From Datnioides undecimradiatus (Eukaryota; Chordata; Actinopteri; Lobotiformes; Datnioididae): 64,000 nt of DNA. The notes beneath the pieces were generated by a model. The model was not told the DNA's origin and ran no database searches. It worked only from the letters and a program-made list of their open reading frames with translations. Each line of letters opens with the position of its first letter. The stretch's first letter is position 1. The stretch spans positions 13,979,516-14,043,515 of the forward strand of contig WARS01000011.1 in the NCBI GenBank assembly GCA_008933995.1, in the 5' to 3' direction. Made by a program: the position numbers and the translations under genes. Below are positions 1 through 14,178 of the stretch, piece by piece.

Positions 1-3000
1 GATCTGGTTAAAACGTGATGCTATCTCTCTGCCGTTTGATTTTGTCTTGCTCCTATTTACTCAGGGGACAGCTGATTCACCTAAAATAGGGGCAGGTTAA
101 GTAGTGCTATTTTTGCTGTTACAGTTTTACTGTAAATGTGATATCTATAGTCATCCCCTTAGTGACTGAGTATGATTCTCTAATTGAACTCTAATTATCA
201 CTGTTTTTATAGCCTTATCCCTAAACTAATTAGAAAAACATCCCAAGGTTGTGTAGATTGTTTATTTCATAAGGTTTTGAGCTCTTTAACTGGGGCATTG
301 GACCTAAAGAGTTACATTTATTCAGTGCAGCAATAAAGAAATTATATGATGCACCTTTAAAATGTTCAGAACAGAAAAAACATTAACCCTTGGTCGTAGT
401 TGTGGACTAAGTAAAGTCCACAAAGTCCAAAATAAATATTTATAGTCAGGTTTTTTTTCATATTCATTCAGTTTTCATTCACTCATTTCAAGTGATGTTG
501 AATCTTAGCGGAGATTGGGAATTGGTGGTAAATTCTGTGCAATGGAAGTTTGCAAAAAAATTTGTGTCTTCTAGACTTGAAGGTTGTCAGGAGTGTCCAT
601 ATAGAGTTTCACAGATCAAACTGCTTTCAAACACAGACCGGTATAGAGGAAAGAGCACAGCATAGCAGATAAATGTGACCGCTAATGTATCCGTGTTTCA
701 GATTAACATCTCTCTTCTGGTACCATGACCTAATTGTTTTACTTAGTTGTAAGATACATTTACACGCATGATAGGTCATAGACAATTCTTGGCCTTGTTA
801 GGGAAGAAGAATCAAAGAAAACTTTGCTTTATGTTTACTCTCCAGTTGTCTCTAGTCATAATATGTGTGTTAGATTAAATTAAGGGCATGAAATCAACAG
901 GCTGACCTTTGACCCCTCTGGTCCTTTTGGCCCTCTTGACCACGGTCCTGATGTAAACTGTTACTCACCAAATATCTGAGAGGTGAGAGCAGGGTCAGCG
1001 TACCTGTAAACGGGGAAGCGGAAAGGATCGCAGGGCCGAGCTTATGTTGAGAGCCTGATAACATTTGACTTAGAGCTTGAGGGTCAGGCCACTGTTACAC
1101 TGGCTCTTAATCTTAATTCACTGGGTCAGCACAGTGAACACTCTGCTATCTGTTGTAATGTTTTGAGCTTCAAGATTAGTTTGTACAAAGCAGAGTAGAC
1201 TGGATCTTAAACTGCCACCAGCTGTGCCGAGTTCAAGACATCCTGCCAATTTTGCTTGCTAATCAGCCAGCTTACAGAGCATGCTTCTTCTGTTAAATAT
1301 GCTTGTGTAAGATATGTAGTCTCATAAATCTTTGAGTCGCCCCAGCAAAATTCCAACTCAGCACAGTGTGTCAGTGAATAAGCAGCACTGACATAATCAA
1401 CAACACTCCCTTTGGGTCTGATTATACCACAAAATTATTCAGTCCCTACAGCTTTTTAACTCTGGAGTTATTGCTTTCAGCTGGCTGAGCACCACTGATC
1501 CCCATACTAAATGCTTATATTGTACATAACAGGAAAGAAATCAGCAGCCAGCAGACCAAAAAAATGTTTTGGTTAAACTCACAAATACTGTGAGATGACT
1601 GGCAGGAAATGTGTAAGTAACAGCTCCATTTTTACTGCCCATCTCCCACGAAAGTCATAAAGGCTGACGGTTTGTCAAACTTTGGATTAAATAAGGAAAG
1701 TTTTCTGGGACAGTGTTTCATCGCCAACTGCATGAGTAGACATCCTGCAATAGCTGTAATGTCCGGGTGCATCAGTATGTTTCAGACAAGACAAGTCTTT
1801 GTTGGACCTTTGAACATTCTTTGATACCCCATCATCTATCCATCCACACCTTAACAATGCAAAATAGGTGGGCGTGTGTCAGTTTGACAATATATTATTT
1901 TTTCGACAACCAACAATACAACACAAGCATGCACAATTCCAGGTGTGTGGATGTTAGAAACCATGTGTGCATTAGGGTTTTTTTTTCCATTCCTTACACA
2001 ACACTTAGGTTGCATTGTGCTGTGAATGCCACACCATCAATACATTTGAGGAGAGATTGTAAAAGTGTGCAGTATATTCCCAATTCGTAGGATTCATTGC
2101 AGCTTGTCCTTTTTATAATTTCAGCACGTCCATTTGAAACACCTGTAAAGACCAGTTTGTTTCAACCATACCCCATCATTTTAGAGTGGCATCATCCCAG
2201 TGATGAGTCAACTGGAAATAAGAAACCTCACGTCCAACCTCAGCTGCATGGCAATAAAGGTCAGCTCATCTTAAATCTAGTAAATCAAATTGCTCTTTTG
2301 TGCAGACTTACAATTATAATGACAATTTTTTTCCATGCAAAAACATATAGAAAAAATAAACAATTTGCTTGGAGTGTGTGACCCAAAACAAACAAACAAG
2401 CAAAAGAAAATCAGTAAATGAATAGATTTCATTCCTGTTAAAACTAGGTGCAGACATTTTACATACAGCTGTTCAACCTACAGACAGAAATCACTTAATT
2501 TAAACATGTTTTTAAAAACACAATTTGAGAATTATTTTTTATCCTATAATGCCAGCAGTATACTCTCACTGAAAACAAATTTGGCATGTTCACACAAGTA
2601 AAATGGTGGGTTTATGATCAAAAAGAGCATTTAAATGCTACATGGTGCTCAGGTACGTCAGGCGAAATTTCATATAGTCATATCCACTATATCTTCATTA
2701 TGTCTCACAAGCGCCACAATCACAAGGCAAAATTTGAGTCAAAGTGAGTGCAGAGGTATTAGCTTGCAGCGTGGTATCCGCTCAACAGTATGCAAGCTTT
2801 GACAAACATGCCAAATTTGATTGCATTTTGAGTATCCTGAGAGCTGTAGTCTTTGACACTGTCCAAAGAAAAACATCAATTTACTCTCTATCGCTCCAGG
2901 CTGATTTTGAAACCATACATGATATTTTGTCAAGGCTTCTGGGAATGTTATCACAAACACAGCATGCTGGGAGTTTATAAGACCTCTGCAATCCCCAGAT

Positions 3001-4553
3001 TATCCTTGAACTCTACATTACCTGCGGTTACTAAGCCATACTTGGCGGCCTTGGCTGACACTGAGATAGGTCATGTGACACACATCGCTGCCCTTTATTT
3101 CATTATTATTCCAGATTAGTCAGGGATTTCATTCATTTTCTGTAATTTATTAGTTTTGACTATAAATGGCAGGTAAAGTTCCCATCCAGAATTTAATTCA
3201 GCATTGCTCATGTGACCTGAATCCACATCTACTCCAAAATAAACTGCAGATCTGTTGGGAGGAAGCTGCAGACATTTTGTGTTGCAGCAGTGACGTTTCT
3301 GAATTATGCTTTTCTAAACAGGGGATTTCTCTTTCATTCTCTCCCTCCCTCCATATCTAGCTCTCTCTTTTGGCAGACATGCAAAGTAAAAATGTAGCGT
3401 ATCATTAGATCAGCGATGCTTCCATGGCCTCTGCCCATGGCATGTTCAGGCTTTATGGAGAGACCTCACTCTTATCAGAGTCAACGCTGCATTCCACTGC
3501 AGGGCAGACAGAGCCACATTTTGAAACTCTCCACTGACAAGATTTACTCTTGCACCCACTATCGCTATGATTTGTAGGTACAACTCACTTTGAAATTCCC
3601 CCACTTACTTCTGCTCCCTCAGGCACAAGACAGAGGGAGTATCTAAGTATCAGTTAAGAAAATCTAGCATCCTGAGCATTATATCATAAACTTTACTTAG
3701 TAAATTTGTGAAATGTAAAAACAGAGATCTACCTTGATGATCACAATATAACAAGCAGACTTAGTTCAAATTCGATTGCTCCTAAAGTTTATATCCTTAA
3801 TTAGTAAAAGTCCTGCGGGTGAAATTGCGTTCAATCCTGAGAACAAAATGCTAAAGGGGGCATAAATGTCACAGGACAGCAAAAAAGAAAAAGGAACTGG
3901 GTGATCACGCAGCATGTCACATGGTTAGCATGTTAGCAATTTGCTTTCCGACTTGCCTTGCCCCTCGTAGTCACGTCACCGTGCAGGTAGAGAACCAGAT
4001 ATTTCAAAGTTACACAGATTTTACTGTGCATGTTTTCTGTCTATAAGCCAATGCTCTGATTACTGTATTGACCTTATTGTATTGTATTATTGTACTGACC
4101 TCTGACATGCGTCTAGTGAACACGCCTCATTTACCAGAGTTAATAGAGGGCATGCACCATTTTTTAAATTGTATGTCTATACTTGTTATGTCTATACTGT
4201 TATACAACTATACTTGTTGGTTGATGCATTCAATTTCATCTACCAGCATTAAATGAATTCTTTGTACTACTGTAAGGGGCAAACTGGAAATCTTTTTTCT
4301 GTTGAACAAAAAAGCAATAAACTATCCCCTCTCAAGCCATTTATGCAGCCAACTGGCTCTTCCTCTGTCTTTTAACTTTACCCGCCGCCAAAACACAGAA
4401 CATTCAGTATTCAAAGAATGCTTGGCGAGGTTGATGCTGCAGCCTGATTAAACCCCATGAATTAAGGAGCACAAGGATTACAAGGAACTAGCAGAATGGC
4501 CCTCTTCCTGCATTAAATTAAACCCCCTTTTCTGTCTCTCTTTGTATCCACAG

Positions 4554-4600
4554 ACAGCCACGTCTGTGCTGCCAGGGGCAGGGCACCATACCAGGGCGCT
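4554..4600 (+). other. Candidate short exon of unknown gene
   Basis: A 47-base GC-rich segment is preceded by a long pyrimidine tract ending in CCACAG and followed by GTAAGC, which makes good 3' and 5' splice borders. All three forward frames are open across it, one reading SHVCAARGRAPYQGA. I recognise no protein family and no partner exon nearby, so this could be one exon of a non-coding RNA, an exon of a gene that spreads outside the window, or chance. Confidence 0.25.
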
Positions 4601-7600
4601 GTAAGCTCTTTAACCTACATGAAAGTGTCACGGCTGAATAGAAAGGATGACCTCTTCTTTCTGGTCACCATATCCTTCTCAAAAATCATTTGAAGTTAAG
4701 CTCTGTGTTAAATGAATCTCTGCTCTGCAAAGATAAGACATACTCTACAGGAGGCCGTTTGACAGCCTCTTTGAGGGTTTGGTGATAAAATTTAATGGAA
4801 TATAACTATATTCAAAGCTTGTTTAGCCTTTCTGAGAATATACACCATTCGAGACAAGATACATTTTTGTGACGTTTGTGTGCACATTTTGGCAAAAGTA
4901 ACTGGGGGAAGAAATTGTCTTTTGTTCCCAATGTTAGACAAACTCAACCTCAGCATTTAATTATGCTCAAATCTGTTTTCTGGGAACACCTCACAATATT
5001 CATGCAGTCACTTCCGAAAAGCAATTTAAATTTTCTGGAGCTTTTTAACTGACTCTCATTGTGGAGACCAGTGATAATGTGTTATCAAGTCACACAAAGT
5101 TTTCTCATTTACTATGAACATTCAAAAGGTTTATAACCAGGAGAAAAATGCCCTAGGTTGAAGGTAAAAGTTTAACATAACCCTCAAACATGAAGTCATA
5201 CATGCATCCATTAAAACACAGTGTGTTTTTTAAATTTCAAAATATCACATCTCGTGCTGCCAGATTCCTAAAACAAAAACCAAGGCGGCCTTTACTTGTG
5301 TCTTTCAGCAGCAAGATTGAGAGGGCTGGATGATGTTAAACGTGATACAGGCTAATCTCTGGAAAGGCTCCATCCTTGTTGTCCTCACACTAAAGATATG
5401 AGCAGCCATTGGCCGTACACTTCAAAGAATTGGGAGGAGAACAATCACTTTCAGAATTACTGGTTTCCTTTAGGCTTATCCCCTCTGCTGAGGAATTTCT
5501 TGTATGTGAATAACTGTTTGTGTGGATTTGATCAGTTCGGACCACACCCTACTATCGCTCAAGACAAGCTATCTAGTCTGGTCTCACTTGCCTTGCAACC
5601 TTATCACCAAACCACGAACACAGCTTTTCTATTGCCCTGTCACATTCAACCGACAGACACGACCGACAGCTTTATCTCTTGGATGCGAGTAGGTTTTTGA
5701 TCTCTTGATCTTTTCTCACATTTGAACCCACATCAAAAGGTCTTGTGCTATTGAAAGAAGGTGGAAAATACGGCGTCCTGTCCTCATGTCAGCTAATCCA
5801 AGCCAGGAGGAAGCAGAAGAGAGGAATGAGGACTGATGGATGTCCTGACATGTAGACCTGGAGCACTGCGAAGCCTGTGTATTATTCACTCTTTGTTTAA
5901 AAGAATCTGTCACTGTGCTACATTACTGCCACGATTATGTTTGTATTATTCCCAGCGTGTGCTTTTGTTGATTTGTTCACATGAAAAAAAATCATTTTAG
6001 TTCTGAAAATCTAAAGTTTTCAATAATCTTTACATCATATTGGTGCGTATCCACAGAGTAACAATGAAAAACAACAACTATACATGTCAACTCTTTAAGA
6101 TCTATCAAAGACAGACATTTTTTTGCACAAGAGATGTCAGCAGAATGCTGTCAGCAATTGCCTGCCAAGTAACCTCAGGCACCACAGCAAGTTAAAGCGC
6201 CTCTGTTTTCCAAGCAGCACAGCAGAGCAAAGCCACATACTGCTGTAAAATGGTTCGGCATCAAAACCTAGTCTACCCTCTTAATACAGGGCCACTTAAA
6301 TAGTATTAATTTAAGTGCACTCTACTGTGTGCTCTATATTTGGAATATTGCTCATTATAAGAATATTGTTTGACTTTCCACCAAACGCCCATTTCAGCTG
6401 GGAAACTAAAGCAGCTGTATCCATCTAAGCTCTTCTCAATTCTACCAGATTCCTGTGACAAAACCAGTCGTTTACCTTGCAGACAAAGGGAGCTGCTTGT
6501 CTACTGCAGCCTCAGTCATTTAGTTTGTGTTATTGTGTGACTGAGTTGAAACCAACCAGAAACTCTCCTGTTCTGCTTATTGCAGGCTGATTATGGGTAA
6601 CTTCCTTTAATTTCAGGCCCACTGAGAATGACCAGAAACATTGCACCTTCAACACACATTCAGCTTGTTCATTTGGATTTTCTGGCATGCATAGATAGCC
6701 TGTAACTGTAAACAGTTTACCCCACCCAATGCGTTGACTGGTCAGTGGTTGTTTTAACTGACACACATTACATAGGTAGAACCAATAAACTATAGGTTGG
6801 GATTGAGTTTAGTTTTGCTGCTGTGTATGTTTGAGTTCGGGACGGTTTTACACCACTTCTATCTGTAGCAGTGAGTCAAACTATGAGTAACCCTAACCAA
6901 ACAAGCATCCCCTTCCAAAATCCTCTAAACTTGTAACCCTTAAGGGCTTAAAATCTTTGTATTCTTTCAAAAGTCAGGCTAATGCTGCGCTGGGCCTCCC
7001 ACAGACAAGAAGAGGCACCACCAAACAACCCCTCTTTATACACTCCACTCATAAGTGGGCAGGTGTTTGAAATTGAGCAACCAGGTGCGACCTATTGCAC
7101 AAGGTTTTGCTAAGGAGACTGCTTAGCATCATCTGTCAGCTCACTGAAAAAGAAAGGGAAAGTCAAAAGAGACATGACCCTCGAATACAGAAAGAAATCT
7201 CAACATTCACACTACCAGCATGAAATAAAATGTTTCAGTGTTTTTCCCTGGGCTTAGCTAAATCTCTCTGACTTTTGATAACCTTCCCATTTTAACTCCC
7301 AAAACTTGGCACTCTACTGTTCATAGAATTATCAGCAAACGGTATTGTGTTTCAAAACTATAAACTTCATAAAGTACCACAGCTAAATTTTGATGGGATC
7401 CCTCAGCTGGTCTGTCTGACAAAGCAGTAGTCCCAGACTCTTGACTTAAATGAACCTTAACGATAAATAAAGCTGACACTGTTGTCAACGCAGTAAAATT
7501 GTCCATTTTTCACTGCAGTTAGTCAGGCTGCTATTTCTCACCTCCAGCTGTGCAGTGATTTACAGCCTGGTTCTGCGTCTATTTTGACCTGTCTGCTGCG

Positions 7601-10600
7601 TACTGTATTTTGGCTTGTTCAACAAAGTCACTTTGGCTGAAATACAAGCATTTAATCACTGGCTTCCCGATTTAAACTCTCTCATTTTACTGATAGTTGT
7701 TTTTTTAAAAAAGGTTTGACAGCTTGACTACATCCATCTGCAGGCAGGTAACTAAAAAGATCTTTATGGATATTGTACAGTAAACATAAAAAGAAAGGAA
7801 AAAAAAGTCAAACCATTTTTTTCATTTTTTTATTAAGACTAAGGGAAAAAATGAAAGACAAAAAGCAGAGATGAAAGGAAGTATGGCCCTTATTGTAACA
7901 TTCAGGTCTGACAGCACTGCACACAGAAAACAAAAGGACAGGCCTTGGAACAAGTAGGATGTTTCATCTGTAGAGGATTAAGAGTTCATTAGACATAAAA
8001 ACAAAGTGCAGACCACAGGATAACCTTCAGGCAAGTACAAATGACATGATGTGTTGTGAAATCTCAGGAATCAAGTGTTTGTTCATTCTCCCCAGCTGGT
8101 GAACAAAGTTAGCATTAAAAGAATTCCTGAAGTTGCCTTTAAAGGACTTTTAAGTCTTGTTTTGATACAATCTGGCAACTAATTGTAAGGGGAGTGTTTT
8201 GGTATAAGCTTACACTTATAGGGAATGTAGCTTTCCTGACTGGACTTAATCAGGAACCACCACATTAATTAAAGCTCATGTCCAGAGCTTATGGTCAGCC
8301 ACAAAATGTCTCACTTAAATATGCTATCAGTTTTCACTGGCTAGTAAGACACCAGAGAACAGATGCCTCCTAAACAAATGAAAAGGGGGGACAAAAACAA
8401 TCCTTCTTGGTTTATTTAAACTTGAACTCCAACTGGCTGATGGGAGTTGGGTTTTTGGGTCATCAGTGCCAGAGTGATTCCCCTCTCTGTGGTGCCTCCC
8501 TGTGCACATCAAAGGTCCCCAGCATCAACAGATAGCTGGTCAACCCCGTGAGCAAAAACAGCTGGGCCAGAGCAAAACAAAGATGATATAAGCAGCTTCC
8601 TCCTCGATGGCGGCACCAGAGCAGTCAACTATGATAAGCCCGAGCCTATATTGTGTTTGAAGCACAGTATCCCCCACTACCACCAAAACCAGACAATTTA
8701 GAGACCCATGTAATGCAAGAGGAAATATAAACTGTGATCTCTTGAACCCTGTCAAAAAGAAAACGTCTGGCTTTTCTCTCTATAAGCAATTTGGGGAAGT
8801 AGTGGGAGTGACTCTAACTTGCAGGAACTGTGATCTGTAAAAGCATTCAAACATGCCTTAAAGTGAGGAGGGGAGAATAGGGGAAGAGATACGTGGATAT
8901 ACGCAGGGTATGATAAGAATAACAATTATGTACAAGTGAAAAGATTCCTCACTTGAGTTAAAACTATGACGTTTATCTGTTGCCTGTGGAAGACATGAAG
9001 ACTTTCAGCCCTCGTGAAATTCCTGCAGTGTCAATGAAAAACTACTGTTCCCTGCAATATAGTCATACACTTCCTGAAACAAATAAGACTGAATAAAACT
9101 GTTAACATCTCCCATGTTAATTCAGCACAACTACTAATGCAACACATATACAGCAGACAGCAACAGCAAAGTAAAGATGCTGTCTCACTCTGAATTAAGA
9201 CAGGACAAAATGCAGCAGCAGCAGGCCCAACATATGGATAGGAATTCTTTCTTGGATGGTAGTCGACGAAGAGGTAAACATTTTCATGGGATGCACAATT
9301 TCCCTTTGGATTTGGCTGACAATGCTCCAGGCCTGAAAGGCACAGGGTCAGCAAGGATCCAACTTCAGATGTTGTCAGAAACAAAAGACACATGAGATAT
9401 TTACTTCTTCTAAACAAAGAGAATCTTGGTTACCATGCAAGTCTGGTATATTTTCAGATCCAGCAACCAGCATTCAAATGGAAATAAACTTTTTGTCAGT
9501 TAACACAAGACTTCTTACATAATCCAAACAAAATTACAGGGTTAATGGGATAGAGCTGTGTCAGGAATTATGCAGGATTATGTAAATGAAAGGGCTAATA
9601 TGATTATTGTGTGCTTACACTGTAGGCTGACGAGATTACCCTGGGCCTGACGCCACGAACCCCTCGTGCTCCTCACAGGGATGCCAGAACTACATGACTT
9701 TTAGTCTTGAATGGTGAATAAGGTTAATACTCACTTCAGTGTCTATGTACACTGGGGTGCCCAGCTTGAGATGTAGCTACTACATCAGCAAGCTGTGGCT
9801 GTGATCTAACCAGTAACTTGTTAGCTTGTCTGCAACATGTTAACACTAGCCCAAAATATAACTTTATACAATTTATACGAGAGGTGAATACGTACCACAA
9901 ACCTCTGTCTCGCAAATGAACATAAATCTGCATCATCTGTGGCACAGTTTATACTGCAGGGTTACTCAAAGTAAGCCTGTGCAATGCAGATAATATCCTA
10001 GCTTTCACTCTTTGGACCTAAAATGTCAGCATTAATAATAGAGAGCTGAATTCAAGAATCAGAGCTCAAAAAAGTTATACTTTATGTGTCTCACCCTATC
10101 ATGCAGTCATTTAATTTTGCACATGAAATGTTTGTGCGTGTTCATGTCCAATAGAAAGCGTCCAACCAGTTCAAAGCATTTGGCTCAGAGTGACATCACT
10201 GTCCCTGAGTATATTGACTTTGGAGAGCAGGAGGGGCCACCCAGACCCCTTCATCCCCCAGGGCCATCCAGAGCCACAGCCACGTCTGGTGAAAGTGCGA
10301 GTCAAGGATCTCACAGCCAGGCTGCTACGCCTCCATCTGGGCCTCTGAATTAAACATCAGCTAGGCAGACGGGCTCCCTGCCTGAAAGCTTGAGGGACCA
10401 GGAACTGGGGCCAATTAACCCATGCCCAGTCCATTCAGACCTTACTTTGTAGCCAATTAAGGGGGCATATTACAGAAGGGGATCAAAATGGATGATAAAA
10501 CGGTTGGGTTTGATTAGACGTCAGGCACATGGGGTACTATCTGCATAAAGCCTCAGTGACTGAAGGGGAGCACTTTGTTGTTGGCTATGATTACAGTCAT

Positions 10601-10799
10601 CATAAGCTAGGTAAGCACGTTCAGAATAACCTGGATCATCATTAGTAATAATTAGGTCAACTCAAGTCTGTTTGTTTCCCCTAAAGCATCCAAGAGTACC
10701 AGTACCAGTATTTGAGAATAACTGAGCTCTTTTTGTCTAACATGGAAAATCTTGCCTCAGCGGACACTACGCCACATTATGTCACTATGTCATCAGACT

Positions 10800-10910
10800 C
10801 AGATTCCCCCCTTAGTACAGCTCTGTTCCTCTTTTTAAAGAACAGTAAAAGGTCATTTCTTCCATCTGCTATAAGACTCTACAACAGCTCACCACTGTGT
10901 GACAGGTGAA
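10800..10910 (+). mobile_element. Probable LINE 3'-end relic
   Basis: A short open stretch ends with a phrase (roughly SFLPSAIRLYNSSP) that resembles the final residues of reverse-transcriptase ORFs of fish non-LTR retrotransposons. Only this C-terminal scrap is visible. No reverse transcriptase or endonuclease core was found on either side, so this would be a strongly 5'-truncated old copy. The family (L2/CR1-like versus RTE-like) cannot be decided by eye. Confidence 0.35.
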
Positions 10911-13900
10911 CACTCATCAGGATATATAATAATGCAGATGAAACAAGGACAGGAAACACAGCCTCCAGTAAAACAGTCTTCTGCACTGGCATACAATAAA
11001 AAGGTACGATTGTGCAAATCATACCACTAAAGAAGGCCTCATTGTTTATTTGCCAAGTAAGACACTTGTGGTCATTTTGTCCTCTGTTGATGATTTAAAA
11101 TGATATAAAACGAAAAGGTGGTTTAACTACATTGTGAAATGTGGAAAAGCACTTGTAGGTTAACACAGTACAGACAGTGGTGATTTAGCTGTGTGCGATG
11201 AGCGTTCCAAGATAATATGTCTAGGATGTATCTTCATTCTGTGTGGGCTGTAAGTATTAGGGCAGTGATGCTTTTATTGTTCTGGCTGTAGTCCAACACA
11301 TTGAATCTGAAATGAAACACTTGCTATGTGGTTAAAGGGCTTTGTACCTTTTAAGTGGAGGGGGGGTATGTATGAAATGGATACAGTTTCTAGGTGGTTT
11401 ATCAAATGTGGATGCAAATACTCTCAAGTTAAAAATGGAAGTTATGTTTTAACTAAATTGAAATACAGCACACAGAATCATAGAGGTAAAACTGCCCAAA
11501 TGCTTACAATGTGACCTCTGTGTTAAACATTTATGGTTATATTTGGCTTCAGCAGCCAATAAGAATCTTAAATGTTAATTTCTGTCTCCTGGACAGAAAT
11601 TTTCCTCTTAATTGGCTGTGATTTATTAGTGCAAGGTGTTTGGTGTGTGAGAATTAAGATCCACAGGCATAACATTAACGGGAACCACATGGATCATTAA
11701 ATAATGGACTGTAGTTAAAAGAAACAAACCTCAGATAAACATTTTTAGTTTCACAATGCATTGATCTTTTGCTGATGGTGCTGACACAAGTGCAACGTGT
11801 GCTTAAAGCAGGGAAAGTAAAAAGCTGGATCAGTGAACTCCTCTAGCTGACAACCTTCAATGCAGTTTTTCTTGCCAGGTACAGTATTGCAGACAGTGAT
11901 CAAAAAGGTGGAGAGTTGCGGATAGACACCTCCTTTGGCTCATGTCAGCTGTGATATAAACCATGAGCATACCATATGACTGCTTTGCTTTATCCTTGTG
12001 TCTGTGAACCACACATGTATGCACATTTACACAGATGTTCCTATTTGTGAGCTGGCTGGGGAAATTCTTGGAGATATAATCTTTACAAGATTTTGTAACA
12101 AGGAATTCATTGCATTCAGGTCTCAGTAACGCCCCCTCCGAATAGCTAACATTTTACATCAATCTATTCCCGCAGGGTAGGAAAAAGTGTAATGACGGAG
12201 AAACTAAAAGAAACAGGTGTTCTTTTTGCTATGGGTATCTTTGAAGGTGCTGAGAGTAACAGAACGATAGTGAATCACTGCTAATTGCATGAAATTATAG
12301 TTGTGGGCTGCAAAATGAACTCATTCTAGCGTAGCTTGAGCCAAGACAGTTATAGTAGTACTTTGGAGGGTTGTGGATGCCATGAATTATAGAATGACAA
12401 GGGTATTTCTCAATGTTAACTGAACAATGACTGGTTTACTGGAACTGCTGCAGGGGATTTACAGAAATCTCACTTGATAGTGATGATTTGGGTTCATTTC
12501 AAAAGCAAATTTTTGATTTAATAACATGAAATGCCAACTCAGTTTCAGATCCACCAAATTAAAAACCAAAGGAAAATGTGCTGCTTGGAGACTTGTTGGA
12601 TTAAAACCACTGAGCCAAATGTGGTCAAAATCAAACTGGATTTGGCTGCAGACTCTGTTATTGTCTTTTAAAAGTAAAAGACTTTTGTGCAGCTTTCTGT
12701 GCAACAGCTCTATTCTCAGGATTTATTGAAATAATTTAGTTTTATTTTTAATTAAAAAAAAAAAAACCACACATGCTCTTTGACTGAGCTGCTCAACTGA
12801 GGACACCGGAACAAAAGCATTTGCAACAGATATTTACATGAGGCGATGGTCATTATTCAAACGCTTTATCAAGACAGGCAGCTCTGGCTAAGCCAATTTA
12901 GACCAGACAAATAAAAGTCATTTGTATTGTTTGACAAGCAAAAACCAATAACCACGATAAATAATGCAAAAGCCAGCAGGGAAATATCTGCCTGATGATA
13001 AATCTTGGAACTCCTTTCATAATATTTCAGTAATTTAATATTCTGTCTTAACATGCTTAAAATATCATACTGTGTATAGCTGGTTAAGTCCTGTTTGCAG
13101 AAAACTTATGAAGCTACTTAAAACCCAACAGCAATGTTCATATCGTGTCTTCCAATGTCCACTCAAAGTATGTTCACCTCAGTGGTTTGACATACGCCAA
13201 CAATTCAAATAATCACAGAAGAAGTATATAATGTGATTTTATTTCAGTAGTGGGAAGAGTAAATTAAAACAAAGTCAAATAGTCCTATAGTAGTGCAGTA
13301 TCACCTTAACAATTTGTTGCGATATGTTGTGTCTCCATTACTTCAAAAGGCATTTCATTGACTTATGTCCATTTCCTGGTACCCAGCAGAGTAACTCTCA
13401 AAGAGACCATAGTGTGCTTTGAGTGGCTGTCAATTTGAAGATGTATTTACCCTTAATGACAAATTTTATATGGGTGTTACATACTACAAGTTTAAGTGTC
13501 AGTGGGTTTGCCTCACTAGGCTTACAAAGTGCAGACAACAGATGGACATCTGTCACTGTGTTAGATGGGTCTGCCACAACAGTTAGACTGGAAGGCAGAG
13601 CTCTGAGTTACAGCCAGTTGTCTGGCTGTCTATATCTTTAACCACCGTTTCACATTTTAGTAAAACCCACTCAAATGAGAGCCCTGTAATGCATCACATT
13701 CATTTGCTCTACAAAAAAAAGCCAAAAAAAAAAACGCAAATTAAACCAGTGTCATGTAGTTTCAGTAGTTCATTCAGCAATGTTTTTACCACAATTGTTT
13801 TGCTATGTTTAGGTATGGATGGAATGATTGCAGTGAATTACAACATAGGCCGCATATTTCTGCATTTATTTCTGTGTATTATTCATGCGAGTGGTATATC

Positions 13901-14002
13901 TTAGTTGCCACGCAACTTTGACCGTGTGTTTTTGTGGTCTTCAGAGAACTGAGAGTAGCTCTTGCCTAACAGCGTTTCCTTCCCACAGATGATTCACTTC
14001 TC

Positions 14003-14010
14003 TTTAAAAA
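14003..14010 (+). promoter_or_regulatory. TATA-like box before CD2-like gene
   Basis: TTTAAAAA lies about 170 bases ahead of the start codon of the single-exon CD2-like gene. If used, transcription would begin near 14,035 and give a 5' leader of about 140 bases. A pyrimidine-rich AG (ending at 13988) just before it could instead be the 3' splice site of a 5' UTR intron; the sequence does not decide between the two. Confidence 0.25.
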
Positions 14011-14178
14011 GGGACTGAAGTTTGTCATTTAGGTGCGAGTTATATTCTGGGTCACAAATGTAACAGCACATCTCAACAAGACTGCCTCTTGATCACAGCT
14101 TGGAAAACAACTGCCAAGGAAGAACCAAGGAAATAATTAAACGCTCAACGGATAATTTTACAGATTCCTTGGTTTGTT

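Larger units (their letters stand above)
1..13980. other. Gene-poor intergenic DNA
   Basis: I see no supportable protein gene here. Open frames are short (at most 128 codons), low in recognisable motifs, and none matches a family I know. The exceptions worth noting are a 47-base segment with good splice borders at 4554-4600 and a probable LINE relic near 10,800-10,910, both listed separately. A locally GC-richer patch lies at about 10,195-10,400. The rest is AT-rich single-copy-looking sequence with short A or T runs. Confidence 0.6.

Noticed and set aside
6888-6900. Telomere-like TAACCCTAACC
   Set aside because: Barely two units, which is expected by chance.
9031-9417. A 128-codon minus-strand frame with a hydrophobic stretch
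   Set aside because: No recognised domain, no neighbouring splice pattern, and composition like translated AT-rich spacer.
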